Positions 46,299-55,360 of a stretch of DNA of 64,000 nucleotides are shown here, piece after piece; position 1 is the first letter of the stretch, and every line of letters begins with the position of its first letter. Origin of the DNA: Stakelama sediminis. Its GTDB lineage: Bacteria > Pseudomonadota > Alphaproteobacteria > Sphingomonadales > Sphingomonadaceae. A program made the position numbers and the translations under genes. Below the pieces are notes generated by a model. It worked only from the letters and a program-made list of their open reading frames with translations, had not been told where the DNA came from and ran no database searches. The stretch lies in contig NZ_JACIJI010000001.1 of the NCBI RefSeq assembly GCF_014199335.1, positions 558,001-622,000 on the forward strand. The letters are read 5' to 3'.

Positions 46299-46727
46299 TT
46301 ACCCGAAAACCCATTGGCGGTTGAGGGCAAAGGTGGCGAGCGGCGTGATCGTCACGATCGGGACCAGCGGCACCCAGGTGGGGCTGTGCATCCAGCCGGT
46401 CAGCACCCAGGTGAACCCGGCGTTGAGCAGCAGCCCAACCCCCTGAACGATCAGGAATTTCAGATGCTGCCTGCCGCTGTTGTCGCGCGTGCCGTGGCCG
46501 CGAAAGCTCCAGAAGCTGTGGAGGAAAAATCCGCACACCACCGCGACCGCGAAGGCGATCGGCACGGCGGCCACCGCCAGCCCTTTCGGAAACACATAAT
46601 ATGCCAGCGGCAGGTACACGGCGGAATAGATCACCGTGGAAATCCCGCCCGCGATCCCGAAACGGATCAACTGGCCGAGCACGCCCGATGCCCTGAGCGT
46701 CTCCACCTGTTTCAACATTGCCTGCAC
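46299..46727 (-). CDS. GtrA family membrane protein
   Basis: 142 residues, four predicted membrane helices, with the GtrA signature LIRFGIAGGISTVIYSAVYL and FFLHSFWSFRGHG and C-terminal FALNRQWVFG. GtrA proteins are proposed to flip polyprenyl-phosphate sugars across the inner membrane. Starts at GTG with AAGG 5 bases upstream; an ATG three codons later is possible. Its 5' end is adjacent to the divergent GT-C-like gene. Confidence 0.9.
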   Translation of the reverse strand: MQAMLKQVETLRASGVLGQLIRFGIAGGISTVIYSAVYLPLAYYVFPKGLAVAAVPIAFAVAVVCGFFLHSFWSFRGHGTRDNSGRQHLKFLIVQGVGLLLNAGFTWVLTGWMHSPTWVPLVPIVTITPLATFALNRQWVFG

Positions 46728-46789
46728 GTCAGCCTTGCTCTTTGCCCGGTTCCGGCCCTAATGCGCTCAAGCGCTGGAGGAAAGCAGTT

Positions 46790-48592
46790 TTGCCCAACAA
46801 AGTATTGCGTATGCAAGTCGAGCTGCGCCGGGAAGTCGACCGCCACTGGCTCCGCTGGAGCCTGTTCGCCTGGGTTCTGATCACCGCTTTCTATATCTGG
46901 CAGCGATGGCCCTATATCTACTGGTTCGCGCTGGGCGATACCGACGACAATATGCGCATGATGCAGGTGCGCGCCTGGCTGAACGGCCAGAGCTGGTATG
47001 ACCTGACCCAGTATCGGATGGACCCGCCCAACGGGTTCAACATCCACTGGTCGCGCATCGTTGATCTGCCGATTGCCGGGCTGATCCTGTTTTTCCGCAT
47101 GTTCACCACCAATTTCTGGGCAGAGCGGCTGGCGGCGGGCATTGCGCCGCTGATCCCCCTGTCGGTGGTGATCGCCGCGCTGTCCTTTACCGTGCGTCAG
47201 CTGATCTCCCGCTATGCCTGGCCGATCGCCATCGCCTTCATGCTGGGCTGCACGGTCGGGCTGGTGATGTTCATGCCCGAACGCATCGACCATCATAACT
47301 GGCAGCTTGCGATGCTGATGCTGACCGTCGCGGGACTGGCCGACAACAGGCAGATCCGCAGCGGGATGATTATCGGGCTGTCCTGCGCGGTATCGCTTAA
47401 TATCGGGCTGGAGATGCTGCCCTATTGCGCGATGGCGGGCGCGATCGTCACGCTGCGCTGGGTGTGGGATCGCGGCGATGTCATGCGGCTGAAAGTCTAT
47501 GCGCTGTCGCTGGCGGGCGGTTGCGGCATCGGCTTCGCCGCCTTTGCCTCCAATGCCAACCATGCGATGCGATGCGACGCGCTGACGCCGGTATGGCTGT
47601 CGGTGATGCTGGTGGCGGGCGCGCTGCTGTACGTGCTGGCATGGTGGAACCCGACGACGCGCACGGTGCGGCTGATCGCGTCGGCGGTGGCGGGTGTCGC
47701 CATCGGCATCGCGTTTGCGAAGGTGTTTCCGCAATGTCTGGGCCGCCCCGAACAGGCATCGCCCGAACTGATGCGGATCTGGCTGGACAATGTCCGCGAG
47801 GCCAAGCCGATCTATAAATTCCCGTTGCGCAATATCCTGCCCATCGGTGCGATTCCGGCCATCGGCCTGATCGGCACCTATGTCGCGACCTGGATCGACT
47901 GGAAGCGGCGGCGCTCGCTCGCATGGGTGCCGGTGACGCTGTTCGTGACCTTCGCCATCGCCATGCTGTTCTGGCAGGTGCGCGCCGGTCCGGCGGCGCA
48001 ATTGCTGGCGCTGCCCGGCATTACCGCGCTGGCGTGGATCGTGGTGCCCTGGTTCCTGACCCGCAGTTCGGCAGTGGTGCGGGTAGTGGGCGCGGCGGTC
48101 GCCGTCATCGTGATCTCCGGCTCCTTCACCGGCATGTTGCTGCACTGGTTCCCGGTCGATCCGCCGTCAAAGCGGGTGCGGACGATCGATCGCGCCAATG
48201 CCCGGTGCACCAGCCTGCCGTATCTGTTGCAGCTCAACCGCTATATCCCGGCAGGGACCACGGTGTTCACCCATGTCGATCTGGGGCCGCGGCTGATCGA
48301 CACCACCGATCTGAACGCGATTGCCGGTCCCTATCACCGCAACGGGCACGCCATTCTGGACGTGCACTTCGCATTCATGGGATCGCCCGACCGGTTCCGC
48401 CGGATCGCGCGCCTGCACCATGCGACCGTGCTGCTGGTCTGCCCGAACATGTCGGAGACGACTAATTATCGCGCGCGTGCACCGGGCGGGTTCTACGACC
48501 AGCTGGCGCACGGCAAGGTTCCGAAATTCCTGACGCCGATCAAGCTGCCCAAAAAATCGCCCTTCCGGGCGTTCCGGATCAAGCTCCGATAA
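46790..48592 (+). CDS. GT-C-like multi-spanning glycosyltransferase (putative)
   Basis: 600 residues from a TTG with GGAGGAAAG 9 bases upstream; an ATG at 46811 is the alternative. At least ten membrane helices follow a first loop with DTDDNMRMMQVRAWLNG (residues 50-66), PPNGFNIHWSRIVDLPIAG and later MPERIDHHNWQLAML, acidic motifs placed as in oligosaccharyltransferase/PMT-type GT-C enzymes. The last 110 residues form a soluble domain with FTHVDLGPRLIDTTDLNAIA. Probable transfer of sugars from a lipid carrier; the acceptor is unknown. Ends inside the marC gene (14-base overlap). Confidence 0.7.
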   Translation: MPNKVLRMQVELRREVDRHWLRWSLFAWVLITAFYIWQRWPYIYWFALGDTDDNMRMMQVRAWLNGQSWYDLTQYRMDPPNGFNIHWSRIVDLPIAGLILFFRMFTTNFWAERLAAGIAPLIPLSVVIAALSFTVRQLISRYAWPIAIAFMLGCTVGLVMFMPERIDHHNWQLAMLMLTVAGLADNRQIRSGMIIGLSCAVSLNIGLEMLPYCAMAGAIVTLRWVWDRGDVMRLKVYALSLAGGCGIGFAAFASNANHAMRCDALTPVWLSVMLVAGALLYVLAWWNPTTRTVRLIASAVAGVAIGIAFAKVFPQCLGRPEQASPELMRIWLDNVREAKPIYKFPLRNILPIGAIPAIGLIGTYVATWIDWKRRRSLAWVPVTLFVTFAIAMLFWQVRAGPAAQLLALPGITALAWIVVPWFLTRSSAVVRVVGAAVAVIVISGSFTGMLLHWFPVDPPSKRVRTIDRANARCTSLPYLLQLNRYIPAGTTVFTHVDLGPRLIDTTDLNAIAGPYHRNGHAILDVHFAFMGSPDRFRRIARLHHATVLLVCPNMSETTNYRARAPGGFYDQLAHGKVPKFLTPIKLPKKSPFRAFRIKLR

Positions 48593-49208
48593 AGCTGGCG
48601 CGAACGCCGTCGATCACGAACTGAATGGCGAAGGCGGAGAGCAGCACGCCGAGCAGGCGGGTAATCACCGCCTCGATCCGGGTGCCGAGCAGGCGCATGA
48701 TCGGCCCGGCGGCCAGCAGCGCGGCAAGCGTCAGCAACAGGATGACGCCGACCGCCGCCAAAATGGTCAGCGACCGCTCAATGCCCTGATTCTCGGCCAT
48801 CAACAGCATGACACTGGCGATCGAGCCGGGACCGGCGATCATCGGCATCGCCATGGGGAAGACCGAAACATCCTCGATCTCCGGCGATTCCATGACCATC
48901 TGTGCGCGGTCTTCGCGCCGCTGGGTGCGCTTTTCGAACACCATTTCGAGCGCGATCAGGAACAGCATGATGCCGCCGGCAATGCGGAAGGCATTGAGGC
49001 TGATGCTGAGCGCGTGGAGCAACTGTTCCCCGAACAGCGCGAATACGAAAATGATGATCGTCGAGACGACCACCGCGCGGATCGCCATCGAGCGGCGCGC
49101 GGTGGCCGATGCGCCGGAGGTGAGTCCGGCATAGATCGGCGCGCAGCCGATGGGATCGATCACCACGAAAAAGGTGATGAAGGTCGACAGGAACAGTTCG
49201 TACAGCAT
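48579..49208 (-). CDS. MarC family membrane protein
   Basis: 209 residues with six predicted membrane helices and the two MarC half-motifs FFVVIDPIGCAPIYAGLTSG and FPMAMPMIAGPGSIASVMLL. The family was once linked to multiple antibiotic resistance, a link later withdrawn; some relatives are amino-acid or small-molecule exporters. It converges with the GT-C-like gene and overlaps it by 14 bases at the 3' ends. Confidence 0.9.
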   Translation of the reverse strand: MLYELFLSTFITFFVVIDPIGCAPIYAGLTSGASATARRSMAIRAVVVSTIIIFVFALFGEQLLHALSISLNAFRIAGGIMLFLIALEMVFEKRTQRREDRAQMVMESPEIEDVSVFPMAMPMIAGPGSIASVMLLMAENQGIERSLTILAAVGVILLLTLAALLAAGPIMRLLGTRIEAVITRLLGVLLSAFAIQFVIDGVRASFIGA

Positions 49209-49213
49209 GCCGG

Positions 49214-50089
49214 TCAGATCGCCCCTTCTTCCAGTGCCACCCCGGCATTGCGATGCGCGGCGACCAGCGTGTTGCGCAACAGGCAGGCGATGGTCATCGG
49301 CCCCACCCCGCCCGGCACCGGCGTGATCGCACCGGCGACCGAGGCCGCACCGTCGAAATCGACATCGCCGACCAGTCCTTCATCGGTGCGGTTAATGCCG
49401 ACATCGATGACGGTGGCGCCGGGCTTGATCCACTCACCCTTGACGAAATCGGCCCGGCCCACCGCCGCGACGATGATGTCCGCACGCCGCACCACGCTCG
49501 ACAGGTCGCGGGTTCGCGAATGGGCGATGGTGACGGTGGCGCTTTTGGCGGTGAGCAGCGCGGCCATCGGCTTGCCGACGATGTTGGAACGGCCGATCAC
49601 CACGGCGTCCAGCCCCGAAAGATCGCCGAGCTGATCCTCCAGCAGCATCAGGCAGCCCAGCGGCGTGCAAGGCACGAAACCCGGCAGGCCGGTCATCAGC
49701 CGACCGGCATTGACCGGGTGGAAGCCGTCGACATCCTTGTCCGGGCTGATCCGGGTGATGATCGTCTGCGCATCGATATGGGCGGGCAGCGGAAGCTGCA
49801 CCAGAATGCCGTCGACGCGATCATCTGCATTGAGCCGCTCCACCAGCGCCAGCAGATCGTCCTGGCTGGTTTCGGCGGGCAGGCGATGTTCGAAACTTTC
49901 CATATTGGCGGCGATCGTCGCCTTGCCCTTTGACCGGACATAGACGTTCGACGCGGGGTCGTCGCCGACCAGCACCACGGCCAGCCCGGCAGGCCGTCCC
50001 GCAGAACCGCGAAATGCCGCCGCCAGTTCCCCCACCCGCGCGCGCAGTCCGAGCGCGAACGCTTTTCCGTCGATGATTTGTGCCGTCAT
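49214..50089 (-). CDS. folD: Methylenetetrahydrofolate dehydrogenase/cyclohydrolase
   Basis: 291 residues. Catalytic Tyr-Lys are in [13 protein letters not shown] near residue 48-56, the loop [11 protein letters not shown] is conserved, [14 protein letters not shown] near residue 170 is the nucleotide site, and [16 protein letters not shown] is the C-terminal signature. It interconverts one-carbon folates. Its ATG overlaps the stop of the DUF167 gene by 4 bases. Confidence 0.96.
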   Translation of the reverse strand: MTAQIIDGKAFALGLRARVGELAAAFRGSAGRPAGLAVVLVGDDPASNVYVRSKGKATIAANMESFEHRLPAETSQDDLLALVERLNADDRVDGILVQLPLPAHIDAQTIITRISPDKDVDGFHPVNAGRLMTGLPGFVPCTPLGCLMLLEDQLGDLSGLDAVVIGRSNIVGKPMAALLTAKSATVTIAHSRTRDLSSVVRRADIIVAAVGRADFVKGEWIKPGATVIDVGINRTDEGLVGDVDFDGAASVAGAITPVPGGVGPMTIACLLRNTLVAAHRNAGVALEEGAI

Positions 50090-50391
50090 GATTCGGAGCC
50101 ATAAAGGCTGGCGGCGACGGACGCCAGCGCTTGCGTGTCGCCCGATACGGCAACGCGTTTCAGCCGCCCGGTTTCGCCCGAAAGCAGGGTCACGTCGCGC
50201 TTTGCGACCCCGAAACTTTTGGCGAGAAAGGCGACCAGCGCCTTGTTGGCGGCGCCATCGACCGGCGGCGCGCGCAGCCGCACGACGAACATATCGGTGC
50301 CGGGGCCGATGGATTCGCGTGAACTGCGCGGCGTCACCCGCAAGGCCAGCGTGATGCCGTCGTCCGTTTCAGCCCATGCAGCCGACGTCAC
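50086..50391 (-). CDS. DUF167 (YggU) protein
   Basis: 101 residues with the DUF167 pattern: [15 protein letters not shown], then [26 protein letters not shown] and [15 protein letters not shown] small basic alpha/beta protein that often sits next to YggT, as here; function unknown. Overlaps folD downstream and yggT upstream by 4 bases each. Confidence 0.92.
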   Translation of the reverse strand: MTSAAWAETDDGITLALRVTPRSSRESIGPGTDMFVVRLRAPPVDGAANKALVAFLAKSFGVAKRDVTLLSGETGRLKRVAVSGDTQALASVAASLYGSES

Positions 50392-50687
50392 ATCCCGTAC
50401 GACATGCTCGCCGCGATCTGGTTACGCAGGATGATGTCGAGGACCGCGATCAGGATCAGCACGACCAGCGGCGACAGGTCCAGCGCACCGAAATCGGGCA
50501 AAATCCGCCGAATCGGACGGTAGATCGGTTCGGTGATCACGTTGAGCGCGTTCCAGATGGCGCGCACGAAATCATTATAGGTGTTGATGACGTTGAACGC
50601 GATCAGCCACGACAGGACCGCCTGAATGATGATGACCCACCATAACAGGCCCAGCAGAAACTGCAGAATTTCCAGAATCGAGGTCAA
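50388..50687 (-). CDS. YggT family membrane protein
   Basis: 99 residues holding one YGGT repeat: two hydrophobic helices (about 6-30 and 68-88) with the conserved LSWLIAFNVINTYNDFVRA and EPIYRPIRRILPDFGALDLS between them. The family is linked to cell-shape and osmotic phenotypes in a few bacteria. Overlaps the DUF167 gene. It lies 64 bases downstream of argB. Confidence 0.93.
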   Translation of the reverse strand: MTSILEILQFLLGLLWWVIIIQAVLSWLIAFNVINTYNDFVRAIWNALNVITEPIYRPIRRILPDFGALDLSPLVVLILIAVLDIILRNQIAASMSYGM

Positions 50688-50751
50688 TCAAACTCTCCGA
50701 AGAACCAGTGTGTCACTCAACTGATACAGTATGCGTTGCACCATGAACAGC

Positions 50752-51651
50752 CTATTCGCGGACCAGCGTACCGGCGCCGCGCGTCGTGAAGATTTCCAGC
50801 AACATGGCGTGCGGCACGCGTCCGTCAAGGATGACGGCGGCGTCCACCCCCGCCTCGACCGCCGAAACGCAGGTTTCAAGCTTCGGAATCATGCCGCCGG
50901 TGATCGTGCCGTCGTCCCGCAGCCGGGCAATCGCAGCGGGATCGAGATCGGTCAGCAACTGCTTGTCCTTATCGAGCACGCCCGGAACGTCGGTGAGCAG
51001 GAACAGGCGCGCCGCCTCCAGCGCACCGGCAATCGCGCCCGCCATGGTGTCGGCGTTGATATTATAGGTATGGCCGTCCGCACCGACGCCGATGGGGGCG
51101 ACCACGGGGATCATCCCGGCGGCGGACACGGTGTCGATGACCCGGCGGTCGATCGCCTCCGGCTCTCCGACAAAGCCGAGATCGAGGATGCGTTCGATAT
51201 TGCTGTCGGGATCGCGCGCGGTGCGGCGTACCTTGGCAGCGCGGACGAAGCCGCCGTCCTTGCCCGACAGGCCGACCGCACGGCCGCCCGCCTGCCCGAT
51301 CCAGCCGACGATTTCCTTGTTGATCGCACCCGACAGCACCATTTCCGCGACCTTCGCGGTTTCGGCATCGGTAACGCGCAGCCCGTCGATAAATTCGCTT
51401 TCGACGCCAAGCTGTCTGAGCATCGCGCCGATCTGCGGCCCGCCGCCATGCACGACCACCGGGTTGATGCCGACCGCCTTCAGCAGCACCACATCCTCAG
51501 CGAAGTTCCGCGCCAGCGCAGGATCGCCCATGGCGTGCCCGCCATATTTCACCACAAAGGTCTTGCCGGCATAGCGCTGCATATAAGGCAGCGCCTCGGT
51601 CAGCGTCTTCGCCTTTTGCAGCATCGCGGTTTCGGAAAATTCCTCGGTCAT
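50752..51651 (-). CDS. argB: Acetylglutamate kinase
   Basis: 299 residues of the amino-acid kinase family: [15 protein letters not shown] near the N-terminus (phosphate-binding Lys/Gly), [14 protein letters not shown] for the acetylglutamate pocket, and [17 protein letters not shown] with [28 protein letters not shown] at the end. It phosphorylates N-acetylglutamate in arginine synthesis. The long N-terminal helix is of the kind seen in arginine-inhibited hexameric enzymes. Upstream is a 508-base gap. Confidence 0.95.
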   Translation of the reverse strand: MTEEFSETAMLQKAKTLTEALPYMQRYAGKTFVVKYGGHAMGDPALARNFAEDVVLLKAVGINPVVVHGGGPQIGAMLRQLGVESEFIDGLRVTDAETAKVAEMVLSGAINKEIVGWIGQAGGRAVGLSGKDGGFVRAAKVRRTARDPDSNIERILDLGFVGEPEAIDRRVIDTVSAAGMIPVVAPIGVGADGHTYNINADTMAGAIAGALEAARLFLLTDVPGVLDKDKQLLTDLDPAAIARLRDDGTITGGMIPKLETCVSAVEAGVDAAVILDGRVPHAMLLEIFTTRGAGTLVRE

Positions 51652-52159
51652 TTCACAGCCGCTTTAACCGCACGTTCCGATCGGTGAAAGCCTTTCAATA
51701 CCGCTGGCACGATCAGTATGCCGATAGCCTGTACCGGCACGAGACCAATGCCAACGCATATGGGCAGTTCCTGTAGACCACAGCTCAGATACGTCCTTGC
51801 AGGCAGCGATTCGAACGGAATTGTTCTTCAAGTAAAATGCGATACTTTATAAGTAAAATACTTATCGCTCTCAACGAAATGAGTACGACTATTGCCGATT
51901 GCACTTACCCACTCCTAATTGACGTGGATACTCAGCGGAATCTTCGGTATAAATATTTTCGCAGTTCAAAATGGTGCTGGTCGGCTCGATATGCCCCCCC
52001 ACTCGTCGTGCAGGCGTTTTCAATGCCTGAAACTGCCGACCAGCACAGTGTAGGCCCTGCATGTTCCGAACGGTCGAACAGCGCGTACCGACACCCATGT
52101 CGGCCGCAGCTACAGATATGCATCGGCCAGAAACGCACTCCCGCCCGAGGAGAAACGTT
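51652..52159. other. 508-base AT-richer gap upstream of argB
   Basis: No convincing gene. An imperfect palindrome beginning GCGATA (51839) and ending TATCGC (51868) encloses AT-rich bases with two copies of a TTTTACTT-like word on the minus strand. TTGACG near 51920 and TATAAAT near 51949 do not have a normal spacing. A CGAGGAG site at the right end serves the gene at 52160. Confidence 0.45.
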
Positions 52160-52555
52160 ATGCGAGAATCCAGACTTGGCATCATGGTTACATGTGCTGC
52201 CGCAGCTTCCTTTGCCTATATTCCGGCACAGGCCGCGCCCTATCCGGCGGGTACCGGACAGCATCGCGACCATCACGACCGCAACAAATCCCATCATGAC
52301 AAGCGCCATCACAGCGACAAGGGCAAGACCGCAGCGGCGGTACTGGCAGGCGCGCTGGTGATCGGTGCCGTTGCGGTGGCCGCATCTTCCAAGCGTCAGG
52401 ACCGCTATCAATATCCCGACCATTACCGCGATTTCCGGGATCGTCCGCGGCAATGGTACCCCGCGCGGGGCGTGACCTGCTATCGCGATCAACGCGCCTG
52501 CTACAAGGTCGGGCGGGGCTATAGCCCCCACTGGACCCGTCGCGAATTCCATTGA
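52160..52555 (+). CDS. RcnB-like secreted His-rich protein
   Basis: 131 residues. A signal peptide (about 1-25, ending PAQA) is followed by a His/Asp/Lys-rich stretch (GQHRDHHDRNKSHHDKRHHS), a hydrophobic Ala-rich segment (AAVLAGALVIGAVAVAA) and a basic tail with DRYQYPDHYRDFRDRPRQWY. This layout resembles RcnB-like and Gly-zipper periplasmic proteins of sphingomonads. The histidines suggest nickel, cobalt or copper binding, not proven. GAGGAG precedes the ATG. Confidence 0.6.
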   Translation: MRESRLGIMVTCAAAASFAYIPAQAAPYPAGTGQHRDHHDRNKSHHDKRHHSDKGKTAAAVLAGALVIGAVAVAASSKRQDRYQYPDHYRDFRDRPRQWYPARGVTCYRDQRACYKVGRGYSPHWTRREFH

Positions 52556-52568
52556 GCAGGAGGCGAGC

Positions 52569-53060
52569 ATGAAGAGATACATGATTGGTTTGGCGCTCGC
52601 CTTTAGCGCCGCAATCCCCATGGCGGCGGGACAGACCAGCCCCCAGACGACACCGGATGCAAAGGCCGCTGAGCAATTTAACGGCTATGAAGATGCAGCA
52701 TGGACGGCCATGCGCGCCGATCTGGCCAAGGCGATACCCGAGCATGAAGCCTCTCAACTGACGCTGATCGCCTATCATGCGGTTGCCGAAATGCTGTGCG
52801 ACGGTGTGAAGATGAACATGCCAAAGGTAACGGAGGCCACGCTGGCACTGCACCCCACCAACTGGGATGGGTTGAGCGCGGCCGACCAGAAGCAATGGGA
52901 TCACACCATATTGGTCAATTACGGCATGATCGTCGGCGTGATGCTGGCCGAACATGCCGATAATAGCGCACCGCTATGCGAAGACGCCCGGTCGATGATC
53001 GCGGATGAGGATAACGACTGGCATTATTTTGCGACGACAGCGACGGCGACGATCGATTAG
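52569..53060 (+). CDS. Hypothetical secreted protein
   Basis: 163 residues with a signal peptide (MKRYMIGLALAFSAAIPMAA then GQTSP). The mature part is mostly helical with SQLTLIAYHAVAEMLCDGVK and APLCEDARSMIADEDNDW; two cysteines could form a disulfide. I do not recognise the family. An AGGAGG site is 6 bases before the ATG. It directly follows the RcnB-like gene (13 bases), so the two are probably co-transcribed. Confidence 0.65.
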   Translation: MKRYMIGLALAFSAAIPMAAGQTSPQTTPDAKAAEQFNGYEDAAWTAMRADLAKAIPEHEASQLTLIAYHAVAEMLCDGVKMNMPKVTEATLALHPTNWDGLSAADQKQWDHTILVNYGMIVGVMLAEHADNSAPLCEDARSMIADEDNDWHYFATTATATID

Positions 53061-53078
53061 GCCGGTCAGCATTGTCGA

Positions 53079-53774
53079 TCAGGCGGCTTTCTTGCCGTCG
53101 AGCCGGCGCCCGAAGCCGACGACGAGATAGATGAGCGGCGGCACGAGGATCGCCGACAGCACGACCTTTGCCAGCATCTGCCCGGCAATCAGTTCGCCGA
53201 TCGGGAACACGCCCATGAACGCCACCGTCACGAAGATCAGCGTGTCGACGATCTGGCTCAGCACGCTGGCGATACCCGCCCGCAGCCAGAGCAGGTGGCT
53301 GCCCTCCTGCCCTTTCAGCGCGGAGAAGATGGTGACGTTCAGCGTCTGGCTGATCCCATAGGCGATGATGCCGCCCAGCCAGATCCGCCAGGTGCCGCCC
53401 AGCACAAGCTGGATAGCGTCGCGATTGGCGGGCAGCATGTCCGGCGATGCGGGCAGCGCGCGGACGACGATCGACAGGATGATCGACACGATCAGCGGCA
53501 CGAAGCCGAACTGCACCAGCCGGTTGGCGGTCGCGCGGCCATGCAGTTCCGCCACCGAGCTCGACACGATGACGAGCAGCAGAAAGGCGAAAATCCCCGA
53601 TTCCACGGCCAGCGGGCCCAGCCCGAACCAGGTGCCGATGGCGGAGATCGGCCCCAGCGTCACCTGTTTGTTGCCGAGCACGCCCGCGATGCAGACCATG
53701 CCGCCGTAAAAGATCGACAGGAAGAAGAGCGAGCGCGGAATCGAAAGCGCCGACGGTGCGGATGGTTCGTTCAT
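53079..53774 (-). CDS. VUT family queuosine-precursor transporter
   Basis: 231 residues, six to seven membrane helices. The VUT/YhhQ features are present: an acidic GIFAFLLLVIVSSSVAELHG segment, IAYGISQTLNVTIFSALKG and ASVLSQIVDTLIFVTVAFMG. YhhQ imports 7-deazaguanine precursors for tRNA queuosine. No que genes or preQ1 riboswitch were seen next to it. Convergent to the secreted protein genes. Confidence 0.85.
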   Translation of the reverse strand: MNEPSAPSALSIPRSLFFLSIFYGGMVCIAGVLGNKQVTLGPISAIGTWFGLGPLAVESGIFAFLLLVIVSSSVAELHGRATANRLVQFGFVPLIVSIILSIVVRALPASPDMLPANRDAIQLVLGGTWRIWLGGIIAYGISQTLNVTIFSALKGQEGSHLLWLRAGIASVLSQIVDTLIFVTVAFMGVFPIGELIAGQMLAKVVLSAILVPPLIYLVVGFGRRLDGKKAA

Positions 53775-53852
53775 CCCCGACTGCTAGCGGCATCGGGGCG
53801 TTGCGGGCAAGCGTCTTGGCGCAGTTTCATGGTCGGCGGCGATGCGATCCAT

Positions 53853-53986
53853 ATTCCTCCCCTGCTAGGGGAGGTGGCGCGCAGCGCCGGAGGGGTGTCG
53901 CCATGGGCAAAGGACAGACGCCATCGCAAATGCCATACCCCTCCGTCAGGCCGTTGGCCTGCCACCTCCCCTTGCAGGGGAGGAAT
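53853..53986. repeat. Paired inverted intergenic repeat (REP/MITE-like)
   Basis: The left end (53853-53895) and the reverse complement of the right end (53936-53986) both read ATTCCTCCCCTGC then A/T then AGGGGAGGTGGC, and both end CGGAGGGGT. Each end also forms its own CCCCT/AGGGG hairpin. The unit is about 134 bases in a 311-base gap without genes. Sequences of this type recur between genes in sphingomonads; the copy number here needs a genome search. Confidence 0.7.
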
Positions 53987-54085
53987 TTGCTCCTAGCCCT
54001 GCGCGCTGACCTGTGTATTGTCGCGGGACGCATGCGCCGGGGGGCCTTGCGTCAGTTGCACGGGTAAGGGCGCACAAATACTGTT

Positions 54086-55360
54086 ATGACGCAATTTCTG
54101 ATCGGTCTGGCGGGGATCGCCGTTATTCTGGCAATCGCGGTCCTGCTGTCGACCAACCGCCGTGCCATCCGCCTGCGCGTCGTCGGCGCGGCGTTCGGGC
54201 TTCAGGTCGGTATCGCGGTCCTCGTCCTCTATGTTCCCTGGGGCAAGATCGCGATTCAGGAAATGTCGGCGGCCGTCGCCGCACTGCTCGGCTATGCCAA
54301 GGACGGCACCGATTTCATCTTCGGCCCCATCGCCAGTCCCGATGTCGGCGGGCACAGTTTTGCGATCTCCGCGCTGCCCGTCATCATCTTCTTCGCGGCG
54401 CTGATTTCGGTGCTCTATCACCTGAAGATCATGCAGTTCATCATCCGCTGGGTCGGCGGCGGGATCGAGAAGATCACCGGCGTATCCAAGGTCGAATCGC
54501 TGTGCGCCGCCGCCAACATCTTTGTCGGTCAGTCCGAATCGCCGCTGGTCATCAAACCCTATCTGGCGCGCCTGACCCCGTCGCAACTGTTCGCGGTAAT
54601 GTCGGTCGGCATGGCGGGCGTCGCGGGCACGATCCTGGCCGCCTATGCCGCGTTCCTCGGCAACCAGTATCTGCCGTTCCTGCTCGCCGCGTCGTTCATG
54701 GCGGCCCCCGGCGGGCTGTTGATGTCGAAGATCATCATGCCGGACGAAATCGTCACCGACGAAGCGGGCGAAGCCGTACCCGCCGCGCAGGAGATGGAGG
54801 ACGATGCCATCCGCGCCGCCGAGATGCATGAGGAAGAGGAGCGCGCCGCCAACATCATCATGGCCGCCGCGATGGGCGCGCAGACGGGCGTGAAGCTGGC
54901 CGTGGCGGTGGGCGCGATGGTGCTTGCCTTTGTCGCGCTGGTCGCGCTGGCCAACGGCATATTGGGCGGGATCGGCGGCTGGTTCGGCTATCCGACCCTG
55001 AGCTTTCAGCAGATCGTCGGATGGGTGTTCGCGCCCGTCATGTACCTGCTCAACATCCCCTGGCACGAAGCGAAGATCGCGGGCGGCCTGTTCGGCACCA
55101 AGCTGGTGCTCAACGAATTCGTCGCCTTTTCCTATCTCGGCCCGATGACCGAACTCAGCATCCGCAGCAAGGCGATCATCACCTTCGCGCTGTGCGGATT
55201 CGCCAATTTCAGCTCGATCGCGATCCAGATGGCGGTGACCGGCGGGCTGGCGCCCAATCAGCGCCCGGTGATCGCAAAGCTGGGCATCCGCGCCTTGCTG
55301 GCGGGCAGCCTTGCCAACCTGATGTCGGCGGCGCTGGCGGGGCTATTGCTCCCTCATTGA
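54086..55360 (+). CDS. Concentrative nucleoside transporter (NupC/CNT family)
   Basis: 424 residues with about ten membrane helices. CNT landmarks: GQSESPLVIKPYLARLTPSQL (residues about 150), FLLAASFMAAPGGLLMSKII, and the second-half NEFVAFSYL and TFALCGFANFSSIAIQ. It would import nucleosides with Na+ or H+. A cytoplasmic charged loop with many Glu (MEDDAIRAAEMHEEEERAAN) precedes the second half. Its 3' end overlaps the minus-strand gene by 7 bases. Confidence 0.92.
   Translation: MTQFLIGLAGIAVILAIAVLLSTNRRAIRLRVVGAAFGLQVGIAVLVLYVPWGKIAIQEMSAAVAALLGYAKDGTDFIFGPIASPDVGGHSFAISALPVIIFFAALISVLYHLKIMQFIIRWVGGGIEKITGVSKVESLCAAANIFVGQSESPLVIKPYLARLTPSQLFAVMSVGMAGVAGTILAAYAAFLGNQYLPFLLAASFMAAPGGLLMSKIIMPDEIVTDEAGEAVPAAQEMEDDAIRAAEMHEEEERAANIIMAAAMGAQTGVKLAVAVGAMVLAFVALVALANGILGGIGGWFGYPTLSFQQIVGWVFAPVMYLLNIPWHEAKIAGGLFGTKLVLNEFVAFSYLGPMTELSIRSKAIITFALCGFANFSSIAIQMAVTGGLAPNQRPVIAKLGIRALLAGSLANLMSAALAGLLLPH

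Noticed and set aside
46712..48145. 477-codon minus-strand frame opposite the GT-C-like gene
   Set aside because: Its His/Arg/Gln-rich translation has no domain character, while the plus strand encodes a regular membrane protein.
51837..52361. 174-codon plus-strand frame running into the RcnB-like gene
   Set aside because: It covers a low-complexity gap and then lies out of frame over the better-supported secreted protein with its own ribosome-binding site.
53079..53774. preQ1 riboswitch before the VUT transporter
   Set aside because: The upstream bases are occupied by a GC-rich stretch and the repeat element, and no short A-rich preQ1 pseudoknot pattern was visible.
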